Shown here piece after piece: positions 41,090 through 49,727 of a stretch of 64,000 nucleotides of DNA. The stretch is from CAVOAK01 sp963664465 (GTDB lineage: Bacteria; Pseudomonadota; Alphaproteobacteria; UBA8366; CAVOAK01): NCBI GenBank assembly GCA_963664465.2, contig CAXXSU010000011.1, positions 1 to 64,000 on the forward strand, given 5' to 3'. The first letter of the stretch is position 1; each line of letters begins with the position of its first letter. The notes under the pieces are model-generated. The model ran no database searches. It saw only the letters and a list, made by a program, of their open reading frames with translations, and was not told the origin of the DNA. Made by a program: the position numbers and the translations under genes.

Positions 41090-42559
41090 CAGCCCGTTGA
41101 CGAAGTCTTCCCTGGACGAAGTCGGCATGGTCTGATTCTCTGGTGTCCTGGCCTGAAGGGGGGTTCGCTGATGGCGATGGGACAGCAGAAGGATCGTCAG
41201 GGGGACTTGATGGTGAGCTGGTCGGAGATGCCGCGCTCGCCTGGTCATGTATTTTACGACCGCCTGCAGTTGGTACTGATCGAGGGCGGCTTCGACGGCT
41301 TCGCCGAGGCGGTCTGCCAGCCCTATTACGCGGCCAGGATGGGGGCGCCTTCGGTGCCACCCGGGCGCTACTTCCGTATGCACCTGGTGGGCTACTTCGA
41401 GGGTATCGACTCTGAGCGTGGGCTGGAGTGGCGCTGCTCGGATTCCCTGTCGCTACGGGAGTTCCTGCTGTTGGAGATGCGGGAACGGGTGCCGGACCAT
41501 TCCTGGCTGTCACGGACCCGCGCGCGCCTGCCCCATGAAGTCCACACGGCGGTGTTTGACTGGGTCCTGGCGCTGATCGCCGAGGCGGGTCTGGTGAAGG
41601 GCGAGCGCATCGGGGTGGATGCCTCGACCATGGAGGCCAACGCGGCGCTGCGCAACATCGTGCGGAGGGACACGGGCGAGGGTTACCGGGGGATGCTGGA
41701 GCGCTTGGCCCAGGAGAGCGGTATCGAGACACCCACGGCTGAGGACCTGGCGCGTCTGGACCGCAAGCGCAAGGGCAAGAAGCTCTCGAACCAGGACTGG
41801 GTTTCCAGGAGCGACCCCGAGGCCAAGATCGCCAAGATGAAGGACGGCACCACGCACCTGGCCTACAAGCCCGAGCACGCGGTGGATCTGGACACCGGCG
41901 CGGTGGTGGCGGCGGAGCTGCACCCGGCCGACGAGGGCGATACGACAACGCTTCCCAAGACCCTGGCGGCGGCCGAGGCAAACCTCGAGGCGGTGGATGT
42001 GGCGCCGACGGCCGAAGATCCGGCCGAATGTGTGACCGATAAGGGCTACCACTCACGGTTGGTCTTGAAGGCGCTCGACGACGGCCCCTGGAAGAGCCGG
42101 ATCTCCGAGCCCAAGCAGAAGGGTTTTGCGCGCTGGCACGGAGATGATGCGGCTCGCCGGGCGGTCACCAACAACCGGACCCGGCTGTTATCGGGGGTGG
42201 CCAGGGAAGCCTTCAAGCTGCGCGCCGAGATCGTCGAGCGCTCCTTTGCCCACAACCTCGATCGCGGCGGTATGCGCCGGACCTGGCTTCGGGGCCGCGA
42301 GAACGTGCACAAGCGATACCTGCTTCACGTCGCCGGCCACAACCTATCGTTGCTGATGCGCCAACTCATCGGCGCCGGCACCCCGAAGGAGGCCGTGGCG
42401 GGCGGAATTGGCGCCTTGTTCGTGCTTGTTACGCCCGCTGGAGCCGTCCTGGTCGTTCAGATCGTCCTCATCGTCTCGGAGGATGGCGAAACCGCCTTCG
42501 CCGCGATATGCTTCGCCGTGGCGTGAAACCCGGTCAATGACGCCTTTTTCAACGGGCTG
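41090..42559 (+). mobile_element. IS5/IS1182-type element, copy 1 (1470 bp)
   Basis: Ends are CAGCCCGTTGA at 41090-41100 and its complement at 42549-42559, with further similarity inside. The 4-bp palindromic target duplication CTAG lies at 41086-41089 and 42560-42563, fitting the YTAR target of IS5-group elements. One transposase gene. The element at 44933-46402 has the same length and the same predicted protein. Confidence 0.93.
41171..42526 (+). CDS. DDE transposase (IS5/IS1182 type), copy 1
   Basis: 451 aa. An N-terminal DUF772-like domain (GHVFYDRLQLVLIEGGFDGF, GRYFRMHLVGYFEGI) is followed by a DDE core with IGVDASTMEANAALRN, an ECVTDKGYHSRLVLK strand and the late Glu in EIVERSFAHNLDRGGMRRTWLRG. 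The last 45 residues are hydrophobic. The run AAGGGGGG precedes ATG 41171. Complete, possibly active. Confidence 0.93.
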   Translation: MAMGQQKDRQGDLMVSWSEMPRSPGHVFYDRLQLVLIEGGFDGFAEAVCQPYYAARMGAPSVPPGRYFRMHLVGYFEGIDSERGLEWRCSDSLSLREFLLLEMRERVPDHSWLSRTRARLPHEVHTAVFDWVLALIAEAGLVKGERIGVDASTMEANAALRNIVRRDTGEGYRGMLERLAQESGIETPTAEDLARLDRKRKGKKLSNQDWVSRSDPEAKIAKMKDGTTHLAYKPEHAVDLDTGAVVAAELHPADEGDTTTLPKTLAAAEANLEAVDVAPTAEDPAECVTDKGYHSRLVLKALDDGPWKSRISEPKQKGFARWHGDDAARRAVTNNRTRLLSGVAREAFKLRAEIVERSFAHNLDRGGMRRTWLRGRENVHKRYLLHVAGHNLSLLMRQLIGAGTPKEAVAGGIGALFVLVTPAGAVLVVQIVLIVSEDGETAFAAICFAVA

Positions 42560-43222
42560 CTAGGGCCAAAGCCTAGTCTCAACGACCTTGATCTCTATGT
42601 GCGCAGCTTTGCCCAGATCGTCTTTGAAACAGAAAAACCAGAGCGCGATCCGAGATACCCCTGGATTATGAAATGGGCGGGGCACCTCAATATATTCTTC
42701 GAAGGAGATGTTGAGCCACGCCATAAAGAGCTTCTCGAGCGGGTTGCTGGCGATCTCTTCGACATCACTGGACTTCCGATTACACCCACCCGTTTTATCG
42801 GCAATTTTCGAATTACAATAACAGATAAATTCGGTGAGTTACCGTACTGTTATTTACTAGTGCCGCACATTCACGATGACGGGGCTCTATATGTATATGA
42901 TATGGTTGCATCCCCGCTTCTTGAGGGAGACCAATTGCTAGAGTGTTTCTATGAAGATATCTCTCAGGCACTTGGTGCAAGTAACGATCTAGCGTTAACA
43001 GAAGCGAGTATGTATCGCAGCGAGGTGGAAAATGGGCAGTGGCCAAGCCCCACCTGGCACGACGTGATCATGCTCCGAACGCTCTACGACCGACGCATCA
43101 AGCCCGGTATGCACGAGGATCAGGCCATGCCGATCGTGCGGGAAATAATCCGCGAGCTTCTGGAGGAGTTGAGCGCGTCGGCGGAGTGAGATGACGTGTT
43201 CGTCCAACTGAACATCGGCGAA

Positions 43223-43783
43223 TCAGTTCGCGATGTCAGATGTTATTTGAGGCGTGCACGTCGTTTGTTTTTTGCGCTCGGCACGCAGTTCGGGCACGAC
43301 ATCCGGCCAATGATTTCCGAACCTGTCGTTTACGAAGTTGGCGGATAGAATACCAGCTTCCAATTCTTGATCTTCCGCACATTCGAATTTTTTATCCGCC
43401 TCATCTTGCACATAATGAACGAGCTCGTGAACGAGAACACCCCAATCACCTGGCTTGTGTCCGAACCAATCATCTGGAATATATACCGTCTTTGTGGTCA
43501 GATCGTAGAGGCCAACAAATTCACAGCCTGCTCCCCTAAACCAAGCCGTCCAGCCGCCTTTGCCTTTGAAGTAATCCTCTGCCTTGGCCGCTTCAGCTTG
43601 ATCGACGAAGACAATATCGTGTGGATCGACTGTCGCATATTCTGTATTCAAGGTGATCCATTCGAGCGCCCCGCGCACCATAACGTCGAGCTCCGTGTCA
43701 CTAACGGGTTCAGTGGACCACTGCGCGGCAGCGGGCAAGATGCCGAGCAGCAGAATGACAAGGGTGAAGGCAAGACGCTTCAT
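43223..43783 (-). CDS. Secreted DUF6647-like putative metallopeptidase
   Basis: 186 aa from ATG 43783, beginning with a clear signal peptide (MKRLAFTLVILLLGILPAAA, cleavage after AAA-Q). The mature part holds the zinc-protease motif HELVHYVQ (HExxH at about residue 133) and two Cys that could pair (GAGCEFVG and FECAED). DIVFVDQAEAAKAEDYF and TKTVYIPDDWFG are further conserved-looking strands. I think it belongs to the DUF6647 group, but the family is from memory. An exported zinc peptidase or chaperone-like protein is the best guess. It is embedded between a DUF2927 gene and a partial second DUF2927 tail. Confidence 0.65.
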   Translation of the reverse strand: MKRLAFTLVILLLGILPAAAQWSTEPVSDTELDVMVRGALEWITLNTEYATVDPHDIVFVDQAEAAKAEDYFKGKGGWTAWFRGAGCEFVGLYDLTTKTVYIPDDWFGHKPGDWGVLVHELVHYVQDEADKKFECAEDQELEAGILSANFVNDRFGNHWPDVVPELRAERKKQTTCTPQITSDIAN

Positions 43784-43885
43784 CGATCGTTCCTGCAGCA
43801 ATGGTAGGAGCAATCGCTGACATCGACAACAGGGAGATGTGGCATCGTCGCGGAGCAACTGGCGGAGTTGAAGGCGCCGGCAGCG

Positions 43886-44044
43886 TATGCTCAGTGGCCG
43901 CAGCTCACCTGGCACGATGTGATCATGCTCCGCACGCTCTACGACCGGCGCATCAACCCCGGCATGCATGAGGATCAGGCCATACCGATCGTGCGGGTGA
44001 TCATCGCCGAGCTTCTGGAGGAGCTGAACGCGCCGGTGAAGTAA
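43886..44044 (+). pseudogene. Partial duplicate of the DUF2927 gene's 3' end
   Basis: 52 codons ending at TAA 44042-44044 that repeat the C-terminal end of the DUF2927 gene: WHDVIMLRTLYDRRIN-PGMHEDQA-IPIVR and IIAELLEELNAPVK, differing at about ten positions. DNA similarity is obvious (compare 43057-43189 with 43911-44044). No start codon or upstream domain remains. It is a truncated second copy, and the intervening metallopeptidase gene is in opposite orientation. Confidence 0.8.
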
Positions 44045-44221
44045 GGCGCTGTTAGTCATTGGCCATTCTCCGATTCAACGTTGTTCAGCACGTCGCTTAT
44101 CCATAACGCAGCATTGCGTGGCTGTTGATGGCGTCGCGGTAACGGCTGTGCCGGTGGTGTGCCAATGAGCTTCGCGGTATGGTCGCCGAATCGAGTGGCA
44201 CGCTAATCGGGGAGGAATGTT

Positions 44222-44920
44222 ATGGCTGGAGAAGAGATCGCATTGATCGTCGGCACCGGAGCGGGTCTCAGCGCATCGCTTGCCCGGCTCTGCAACAGCA
44301 ACGGCATGAAGGTCGCGCTGGCCGCACGAAATACCGATAAATTGGCCGACTTGGCGAAGGAGACTGGCGCACGCACCTACGCCTGCGACGCCACCCAACC
44401 AGGAGACGTCGCGGCGATGTTTGCCGGCCTAACCGCGGATCTGGGGGAGCCCGATCTCGTCGTCTATAACCCAAGCGGCCGCGTGCGCGGACCGGTCACC
44501 GAGATCGACCCGGAGGAAGTCCAGAAGGCGATCATGGTGACCTGCTTCGGCGGCTTTCTGGTCGCCCAACAAGCCGCAAAACAGATGGCCGCGCGCGGCT
44601 CGGGAACCATCCTCTTCACCGGTGCGTCGGCCAGCGTGAAGGGCTATGCCAATTCCTCATGCTTCGCGATGGGCAAGTTCGGGCTGCGCGGCCTGGCCCA
44701 GAGTATGGCGCGTGAACTGCAGCCCAAGAACGTCCACGTCGGCCATTTCGTGATCGACGGTGGTATCGGCCGGGCCGAAGACCCGCGCGCGGCAGAACGC
44801 GGCGACGATGGAATGCTATCGCCCGACGCGATTGCGGAAACCTACTTCCACGTCCATCGACAGCACCGCAGCGCCTGGACCTGTGAGATCGAGTTGAGGC
44901 CCTGGGTCGAGAACTTCTGA
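44222..44920 (+). CDS. Short-chain dehydrogenase/reductase
   Basis: SDR-family protein of 232 aa. Rossmann start GTGAGLSASLARLC (GxGxGxS variant), NPSG in VVYNPSGRVRG in place of NNAG, and an active-site region where the usual Tyr of YxxxK reads Phe (SCFAMGKFG). The Phe form with the HFVIDGGI segment is, as far as I recall, shared by a whole SDR subgroup, so this is a family trait rather than a mutation; such proteins may lack classic redox chemistry. The stop lies 8 nt before the TTAA target duplication of the downstream IS, so the gene is intact. Confidence 0.85.
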   Translation: MAGEEIALIVGTGAGLSASLARLCNSNGMKVALAARNTDKLADLAKETGARTYACDATQPGDVAAMFAGLTADLGEPDLVVYNPSGRVRGPVTEIDPEEVQKAIMVTCFGGFLVAQQAAKQMAARGSGTILFTGASASVKGYANSSCFAMGKFGLRGLAQSMARELQPKNVHVGHFVIDGGIGRAEDPRAAERGDDGMLSPDAIAETYFHVHRQHRSAWTCEIELRPWVENF

Positions 44921-44932
44921 CCGGGCAGTTAA

Positions 44933-46402
44933 CAGCCCGTTGACGAAGTCTTCCCTGGACGAAGTCGGCATGGTCTGATTCTCTGGTGTCCTGGCCTGAA
45001 GGGGGGTTCGCTGATGGCGATGGGACAGCAGAAGGATCGTCAGGGGGACTTGATGGTGAGCTGGTCGGAGATGCCGCGCTCGCCTGGTCATGTATTTTAC
45101 GACCGCCTGCAGTTGGTACTGATCGAGGGCGGCTTCGACGGCTTCGCCGAGGCGGTCTGCCAGCCCTATTACGCGGCCAGGATGGGGGCGCCTTCGGTGC
45201 CACCCGGGCGCTACTTCCGTATGCACCTGGTGGGCTACTTCGAGGGTATCGACTCTGAGCGTGGGCTGGAGTGGCGCTGCTCGGATTCCCTGTCGCTACG
45301 GGAGTTCCTGCTGTTGGAGATGCGGGAACGGGTGCCGGACCATTCCTGGCTGTCACGGACCCGCGCGCGCCTGCCCCATGAAGTCCACACGGCGGTGTTT
45401 GACTGGGTCCTGGCGCTGATCGCCGAGGCGGGTCTGGTGAAGGGCGAGCGCATCGGGGTGGATGCCTCGACCATGGAGGCCAACGCGGCGCTGCGCAACA
45501 TCGTGCGGAGGGACACGGGCGAGGGTTACCGGGGGATGCTGGAGCGCTTGGCCCAGGAGAGCGGTATCGAGACACCCACGGCTGAGGACCTGGCGCGTCT
45601 GGACCGCAAGCGCAAGGGCAAGAAGCTCTCGAACCAGGACTGGGTTTCCAGGAGCGACCCCGAGGCCAAGATCGCCAAGATGAAGGACGGCACCACGCAC
45701 CTGGCCTACAAGCCCGAGCACGCGGTGGATCTGGACACCGGCGCGGTGGTGGCGGCGGAGCTGCACCCGGCCGACGAGGGCGATACGACAACGCTTCCCA
45801 AGACCCTGGCGGCGGCCGAGGCAAACCTCGAGGCGGTGGATGTGGCGCCGACGGCCGAAGATCCGGCCGAATGTGTGACCGATAAGGGCTACCACTCACG
45901 GTTGGTCTTGAAGGCGCTCGACGACGGCCCCTGGAAGAGCCGGATCTCCGAGCCCAAGCAGAAGGGTTTTGCGCGCTGGCACGGAGATGATGCGGCTCGC
46001 CGGGCGGTCACCAACAACCGGACCCGGCTGTTATCGGGGGTGGCCAGGGAAGCCTTCAAGCTGCGCGCCGAGATCGTCGAGCGCTCCTTTGCCCACAACC
46101 TCGATCGCGGCGGTATGCGCCGGACCTGGCTTCGGGGCCGCGAGAACGTGCACAAGCGATACCTGCTTCACGTCGCCGGCCACAACCTATCGTTGCTGAT
46201 GCGCCAACTCATCGGCGCCGGCACCCCGAAGGAGGCCGTGGCGGGCGGAATTGGCGCCTTGTTCGTGCTTGTTACGCCCGCTGGAGCCGTCCTGGTCGTT
46301 CAGATCGTCCTCATCGTCTCGGAGGATGGCGAAACCGCCTTCGCCGCGATATGCTTCGCCGTGGCGTGAAACCCGGTCAATGACGCCTTTTTCAACGGGC
46401 TG
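44933..46402 (+). mobile_element. IS5/IS1182-type element, copy 2 (1470 bp)
   Basis: Same ends as copy 1: CAGCCCGTTGA at 44933-44943 and its complement at 46392-46402. Target duplication TTAA at 44929-44932 and 46403-46406, again a YTAR site. The encoded transposase is identical to copy 1, so the two insertions are recent. Confidence 0.93.
45014..46369 (+). CDS. DDE transposase (IS5/IS1182 type), copy 2
   Basis: 451 aa, residue-for-residue identical to the transposase of copy 1, with the same ribosome site and complete DDE core (VDASTMEAN, VTDKGYHSR, EIVERSFAH). Inserted between the SDR gene and a convergent uncharacterised gene, apparently without disrupting either. Confidence 0.93.
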   Translation: MAMGQQKDRQGDLMVSWSEMPRSPGHVFYDRLQLVLIEGGFDGFAEAVCQPYYAARMGAPSVPPGRYFRMHLVGYFEGIDSERGLEWRCSDSLSLREFLLLEMRERVPDHSWLSRTRARLPHEVHTAVFDWVLALIAEAGLVKGERIGVDASTMEANAALRNIVRRDTGEGYRGMLERLAQESGIETPTAEDLARLDRKRKGKKLSNQDWVSRSDPEAKIAKMKDGTTHLAYKPEHAVDLDTGAVVAAELHPADEGDTTTLPKTLAAAEANLEAVDVAPTAEDPAECVTDKGYHSRLVLKALDDGPWKSRISEPKQKGFARWHGDDAARRAVTNNRTRLLSGVAREAFKLRAEIVERSFAHNLDRGGMRRTWLRGRENVHKRYLLHVAGHNLSLLMRQLIGAGTPKEAVAGGIGALFVLVTPAGAVLVVQIVLIVSEDGETAFAAICFAVA

Positions 46403-46449
46403 TTAAGGCCCGCTCCGCTCTGCCGCTCACCGAGCGGCGTCGCTGCTCG

Positions 46450-47187
46450 CTAGCTTTTGGCCGATGGACGGCGCTGAAGCGCGTCTTGAACAGCCGTCAA
46501 TTGCGCGCCCACATCGATTTCAGTCATCGAGGTCACCTCAAGCTCCCGGTCCTCGTACACATTGCGATCTGGATGGGCCTGCGCCCAGGCGGCAATCGCA
46601 GCATCGCGGGCGCGCAGGAGTTCGGCGATCTGAGCCCGGTACAGGGTCAGCATATTGGTGATCCAGCGATCGACCGGGCGTGGCGGCCGCGCCAGATCGA
46701 CAGCGAACCGGCCGATCAGTTTGGTCACGTCCGCCGCGCCATACCAAACTTCACCCGTCACCCAGCGATTGGTCGTGAAGAGACGGACTGGAATGCCCGC
46801 GCGATCCATGGATATCGCAACGATATGGCTCAGCGCGTCGTTTGGGCCCGCCGGTGACTCGACGTCCGGCAAGGGCGCCGGACGAATCTCCGAGGGCATC
46901 CCGAGCGGCCGCAGAAAAGTATGGAAATGGCCGTGTTCGTCCATACGCTGCGCGCCCGGATGCGCATGATAGTAGTATTGGGCGTGCGTATTCGGGTCCT
47001 GCACATCGCCCTCGGGATAATGGTTCCACTCGAAGAATTTTTCATACGGCTCGAGCAGCTCGCCAACGATGCTGTCGCCGGTCTCGGCAAGTTGGCGATG
47101 GCAATCGACGATGGCCTGCCCCGCCTCGACCATCGCCTCGAGGTCGCCAGTTGCAAGCTCATCGAACAGCTTAGCGGGTTCGTACAC
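46450..47187 (-). CDS. Uncharacterised conserved protein (DUF6969-like)
   Basis: About 245 aa from GTG 47187; a TTG at 47205 is possible but GGAGG lies just after it and serves the GTG better. No signal peptide or membrane segment. A striking His/Tyr/Glu-rich segment near residues 55-95, WNHYPEGDVQDPNTHAQYYY followed by HAHPG and EHGHFHTFLRP, looks like a metal or cofactor site. The second half is helical (WITNMLTLYRAQIAELLRAR). I associate this pattern with DUF6969 but from memory only. Function unknown; it is not obviously linked to its IS neighbours. Confidence 0.6.
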   Translation of the reverse strand: MYEPAKLFDELATGDLEAMVEAGQAIVDCHRQLAETGDSIVGELLEPYEKFFEWNHYPEGDVQDPNTHAQYYYHAHPGAQRMDEHGHFHTFLRPLGMPSEIRPAPLPDVESPAGPNDALSHIVAISMDRAGIPVRLFTTNRWVTGEVWYGAADVTKLIGRFAVDLARPPRPVDRWITNMLTLYRAQIAELLRARDAAIAAWAQAHPDRNVYEDRELEVTSMTEIDVGAQLTAVQDALQRRPSAKS

Positions 47188-48544
47188 CGTTACCGCACCC
47201 TCCAAGATTCATGTTGAGACGCCCGATTTCATCCATTCCCTCACGCCGTCTCGCGTACCGTAAACGCGCTTTCACCGGCAACCCAAGTTCCATCAAGAGT
47301 TTGCCGGAAATCAAGCCGAATTTATAGGCGATGGCCGCCTTGATTGGTTTGTATCTGCAAGCAATTCGCGTTAGGACTCATGCGATGAAACACCCAGGCG
47401 TGGGGAGACATGCCGGCACCGCGTGAGCGCCGATCGATGGGCACTGTAAAGGCCTATGTCGTAGGCTTGGGTATTGTCGTTGCCTCATGCATGACGGCCC
47501 GTCCGGAACCCGCTGCCTACAGCGGGCCCCCGGCTACCTTTCAGCCCACGCTTACAATTCCAGCAGAACCTGAACCGGTCGAGGTCGCTGCGCTTTCAAC
47601 CGCACTTCATGCCAGTGGAGGTTCGTGCGTCGTCGCGCGACTTGCCGTCGGGACGACGGTCGCCACCGGCGATGCTGACACTACCGGCACGTCACAAAAT
47701 ACCATCGAGCCGACGGCCGCATCCAAGGATCAGACTGCGTCAGCCGACAAATCCGCCGGCAGCACCGGCGATGAAGGCGGAGAAATCATCAATGAAGCGT
47801 TTCTGGAGCGGCTGCTGACCGGACCGTCACAGGAACCGGAGATCGAGCAGATTGCCGAGGACGAAAGCGTCATTGTCCCGCCGTCGGCAAAGGAATTGGA
47901 AGATTTGGCGACTGACTACGAAGACGAGGAAGTTGCAGCCGTCGGGGAGGATGAGGATGAGGTAGAGGAAAGCATGGCGTCGGTGCGCGGCCGGCTTGCC
48001 ACAGCGCTGGCGCGCCTGCAGGCGATGACAGCCACCATCGAAGACGAAGATGAGATTCCCGAAGAGCCGGAGAGCCAAGACATTACAGCCGCCGAAGCGT
48101 TGGCCGCCTTCGAATGCGTCGCACCGCGCATGCACGATGCCTACGCGGCCTCGGGTCACCGGCTCGCGAGCACATACTCGCAGTGGTATCGCCACAACGG
48201 ACCACCGTTTCGTGCGGTTCGCCTCAACCGGCGCTATGTCAGCGTCTACGCCAACGTCCATGCGTTTGACGACAGCGCCTATATGCTGGCACGTCGCGTG
48301 CCTATCGGCGCCGCGGTCGCGCTCCCGAGCTTCATCGTCGACGCGGCCGGAGTCGTGCAGATTGGCCCGCTGCTGATGATGGAAAAAATGCCGCGAGGGT
48401 TCGATTCGCCACGCGGCAATTGGCGCTATACAAAAATCGATTCCGTTGGTCAGATTGTCGGCATCACCAACGGCAAGGGCGGCAACTTCTTGCTGTTCTG
48501 CGAAGAATGCGACGCTTTGGGCGCAGATGCCGCCTATCGCAGTA

Positions 48545-49583
48545 ATAGGATATCCTATTCGCTCTCGTAGTGCCTAGATCTGGGGGGCAGGGCTGGGTCT
48601 GCCCCCGACGAGCTTCTTGTATGGCACGGGCTCCAGTTGCACTGCTTGCTGGAGGAGTCGATAGAACAGGAGGCCGCGAGCTTTGGATCGGCGGCGATTG
48701 AAGCGGAACGTGAACTCGTCCAGATAGTAATCAAGCTGGGAGGCGCTAATAGCCCCATGGTGAATACCCAGCCACCACCGATCAAGGAGGCCGGCTACCC
48801 GATGAACTTGGGGCATGACAATGTGGGCTGGGTCGCCGCTGGCGGAAATATTTTTCGGCTGGTGTTCGAAGCCGACTCCCGTGAGACCGTTGTAGGCTCG
48901 CCAGCCATCGGTTCGAATCGTTGCTCCCGGGCACACAGCCGTTTGGACGAAAGGAATGAGGCTCTCGGCGGATGCGTCCTCGACACGCGCCATGCGGATA
49001 CGACCGGTGCCCCGACCCCGGATTTCGGCGGCAATCGCGACAATCGATTTCTTGTTTGTTTTCCGCCCCGTAACGCCAACCTCCCGGCCGCCCACATAGG
49101 TTTCGTCGACCTCGACCTCGCCATTCAGAAGCTCTCTGCCCGGTCGAACCATGGCCCGGCGCAGCTTATGGAGCCATGTCCAAGCCGTTTGATAACCGCC
49201 CAGGCCGAGTATTCGTTGAACCCCAAGCGCACTGACGCCGTGCTTCTGATTCGTCACATACCACATCGCCTGGAACCAAAGCCGCAACGGTTTCCGCGTA
49301 CCCTCGAAGATCGTCCCCGCGGTCGGCGACGTCTGACGTTGGCATCCCGCACATCGCTGTTGGCCCCTGGCCGTCACCCACGCCTCGGTTCCCCCGCAGG
49401 CCGGACACCGAAACCCGGCAGACCAACGGACACGCCGAAGAAAATCCGCACAGGCGGCCTCAGAAGCGAACCAGTCGTCAAATTCCATAAGCGTGCGAGG
49501 GTAATCGATCCCGCCAACGGGATGGGCAGTATTCTCGGCCATCACAACATCTTGCCACTACGAGAGCGAATAGGATACCCTAT
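48545..49583 (-). mobile_element. IS1595-family element, copy B (1039 bp)
   Basis: Target duplication TCGCAGTA at 48537-48544 and 49584-49591. The right end matches the other copies, but the left end reads ATAGGATATCC instead of ATAGGGTATCC, one base changed in the inverted repeat. Inserted in the P460-like lipoprotein gene. Confidence 0.95.
48574..49545 (-). CDS. IS1595-family transposase (copy B)
   Basis: 323 aa, complete, identical to copy A in this reading except one residue: RRVRWSAGFRC instead of RRVRWPAGFRC, just before the zinc ribbon. Zinc ribbon and DETYVGG/IRTDGW catalytic motifs are unchanged. Confidence 0.94.
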   Translation of the reverse strand: MMAENTAHPVGGIDYPRTLMEFDDWFASEAACADFLRRVRWSAGFRCPACGGTEAWVTARGQQRCAGCQRQTSPTAGTIFEGTRKPLRLWFQAMWYVTNQKHGVSALGVQRILGLGGYQTAWTWLHKLRRAMVRPGRELLNGEVEVDETYVGGREVGVTGRKTNKKSIVAIAAEIRGRGTGRIRMARVEDASAESLIPFVQTAVCPGATIRTDGWRAYNGLTGVGFEHQPKNISASGDPAHIVMPQVHRVAGLLDRWWLGIHHGAISASQLDYYLDEFTFRFNRRRSKARGLLFYRLLQQAVQLEPVPYKKLVGGRPSPAPQI

Positions 49584-49727
49584 TCGCAGTATTCTCGACG
49601 GGGAAATCTTCGACCCTGACGCGGAAGTCGAGGAAACTGTGCTGGAAGAGAGTTCCTGAACCGGTTGCCGCATCACCCGTTGCCGGCGCGGAGATTAAAT
49701 GTGCGGCCCGGCTAGCTGTCTAACTCT

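Larger units (their letters stand above)
40894..43189 (+). pseudogene. DUF2927 secreted protein, split by IS
   Basis: Two in-frame halves, 40894-41089 and 42564-43189, separated by the 1470-bp element; across the CTAG duplication the join reads ...PLASLKNTLGPKPSLNDLDLY. The intact protein would have 273 aa: an N-terminal signal-like segment (LAVTIFTLLTMGSLVARA), a proline-rich linker (PRQIPPPQRVGEAYQAYPPP) and a DUF2927 domain (FETEKPERDPRYPWIMKWAG ... LTEASMYRS, PTWHDVIMLRTLYDRRIKPGM). DUF2927 is uncharacterised, usually exported and common in alphaproteobacteria. Disrupted after codon 65, so probably null. Confidence 0.85.
47410..49659 (+). pseudogene. Cytochrome P460-like lipoprotein, interrupted by IS1595 copy B
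   Basis: Halves 47410-48544 and 49592-49659 join in frame over the TCGCAGTA duplication (...AAYRSILDGEIFDPDAE), giving 400 aa. The N-terminus has a lipobox (VVASC near residue 28). Residues 60-215 are a low-complexity Glu/Asp/Ala-rich linker; a tail-domain follows that resembles the cytochrome P460 fold: ASTYSQWYRHNGPPFRAVRL, YVSVYANVHAFDDSAYM, GAAVALPSFIV, LLMMEKMPRGFDSP, GNWRYTKIDSVGQ. In P460 the C-terminal haem motif is CxxCH; here it is CEECD. The insertion removes only the last 22 residues and adds nine from the IS, so a near-complete protein could still be made. Confidence 0.7.

Noticed and set aside
41052..42056. A long Pro/Arg/Ser-rich minus-strand frame in the IS5/IS1182-type element.
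   Set aside because: Shadow of the transposase; same frame appears in both copies only because the DNA is the same.
44222..44920. SDR protein as catalytically dead because Tyr is replaced by Phe.
   Set aside because: To my knowledge the Phe form with the same surrounding sequence is common in a whole SDR subgroup, so it is not a local lesion.
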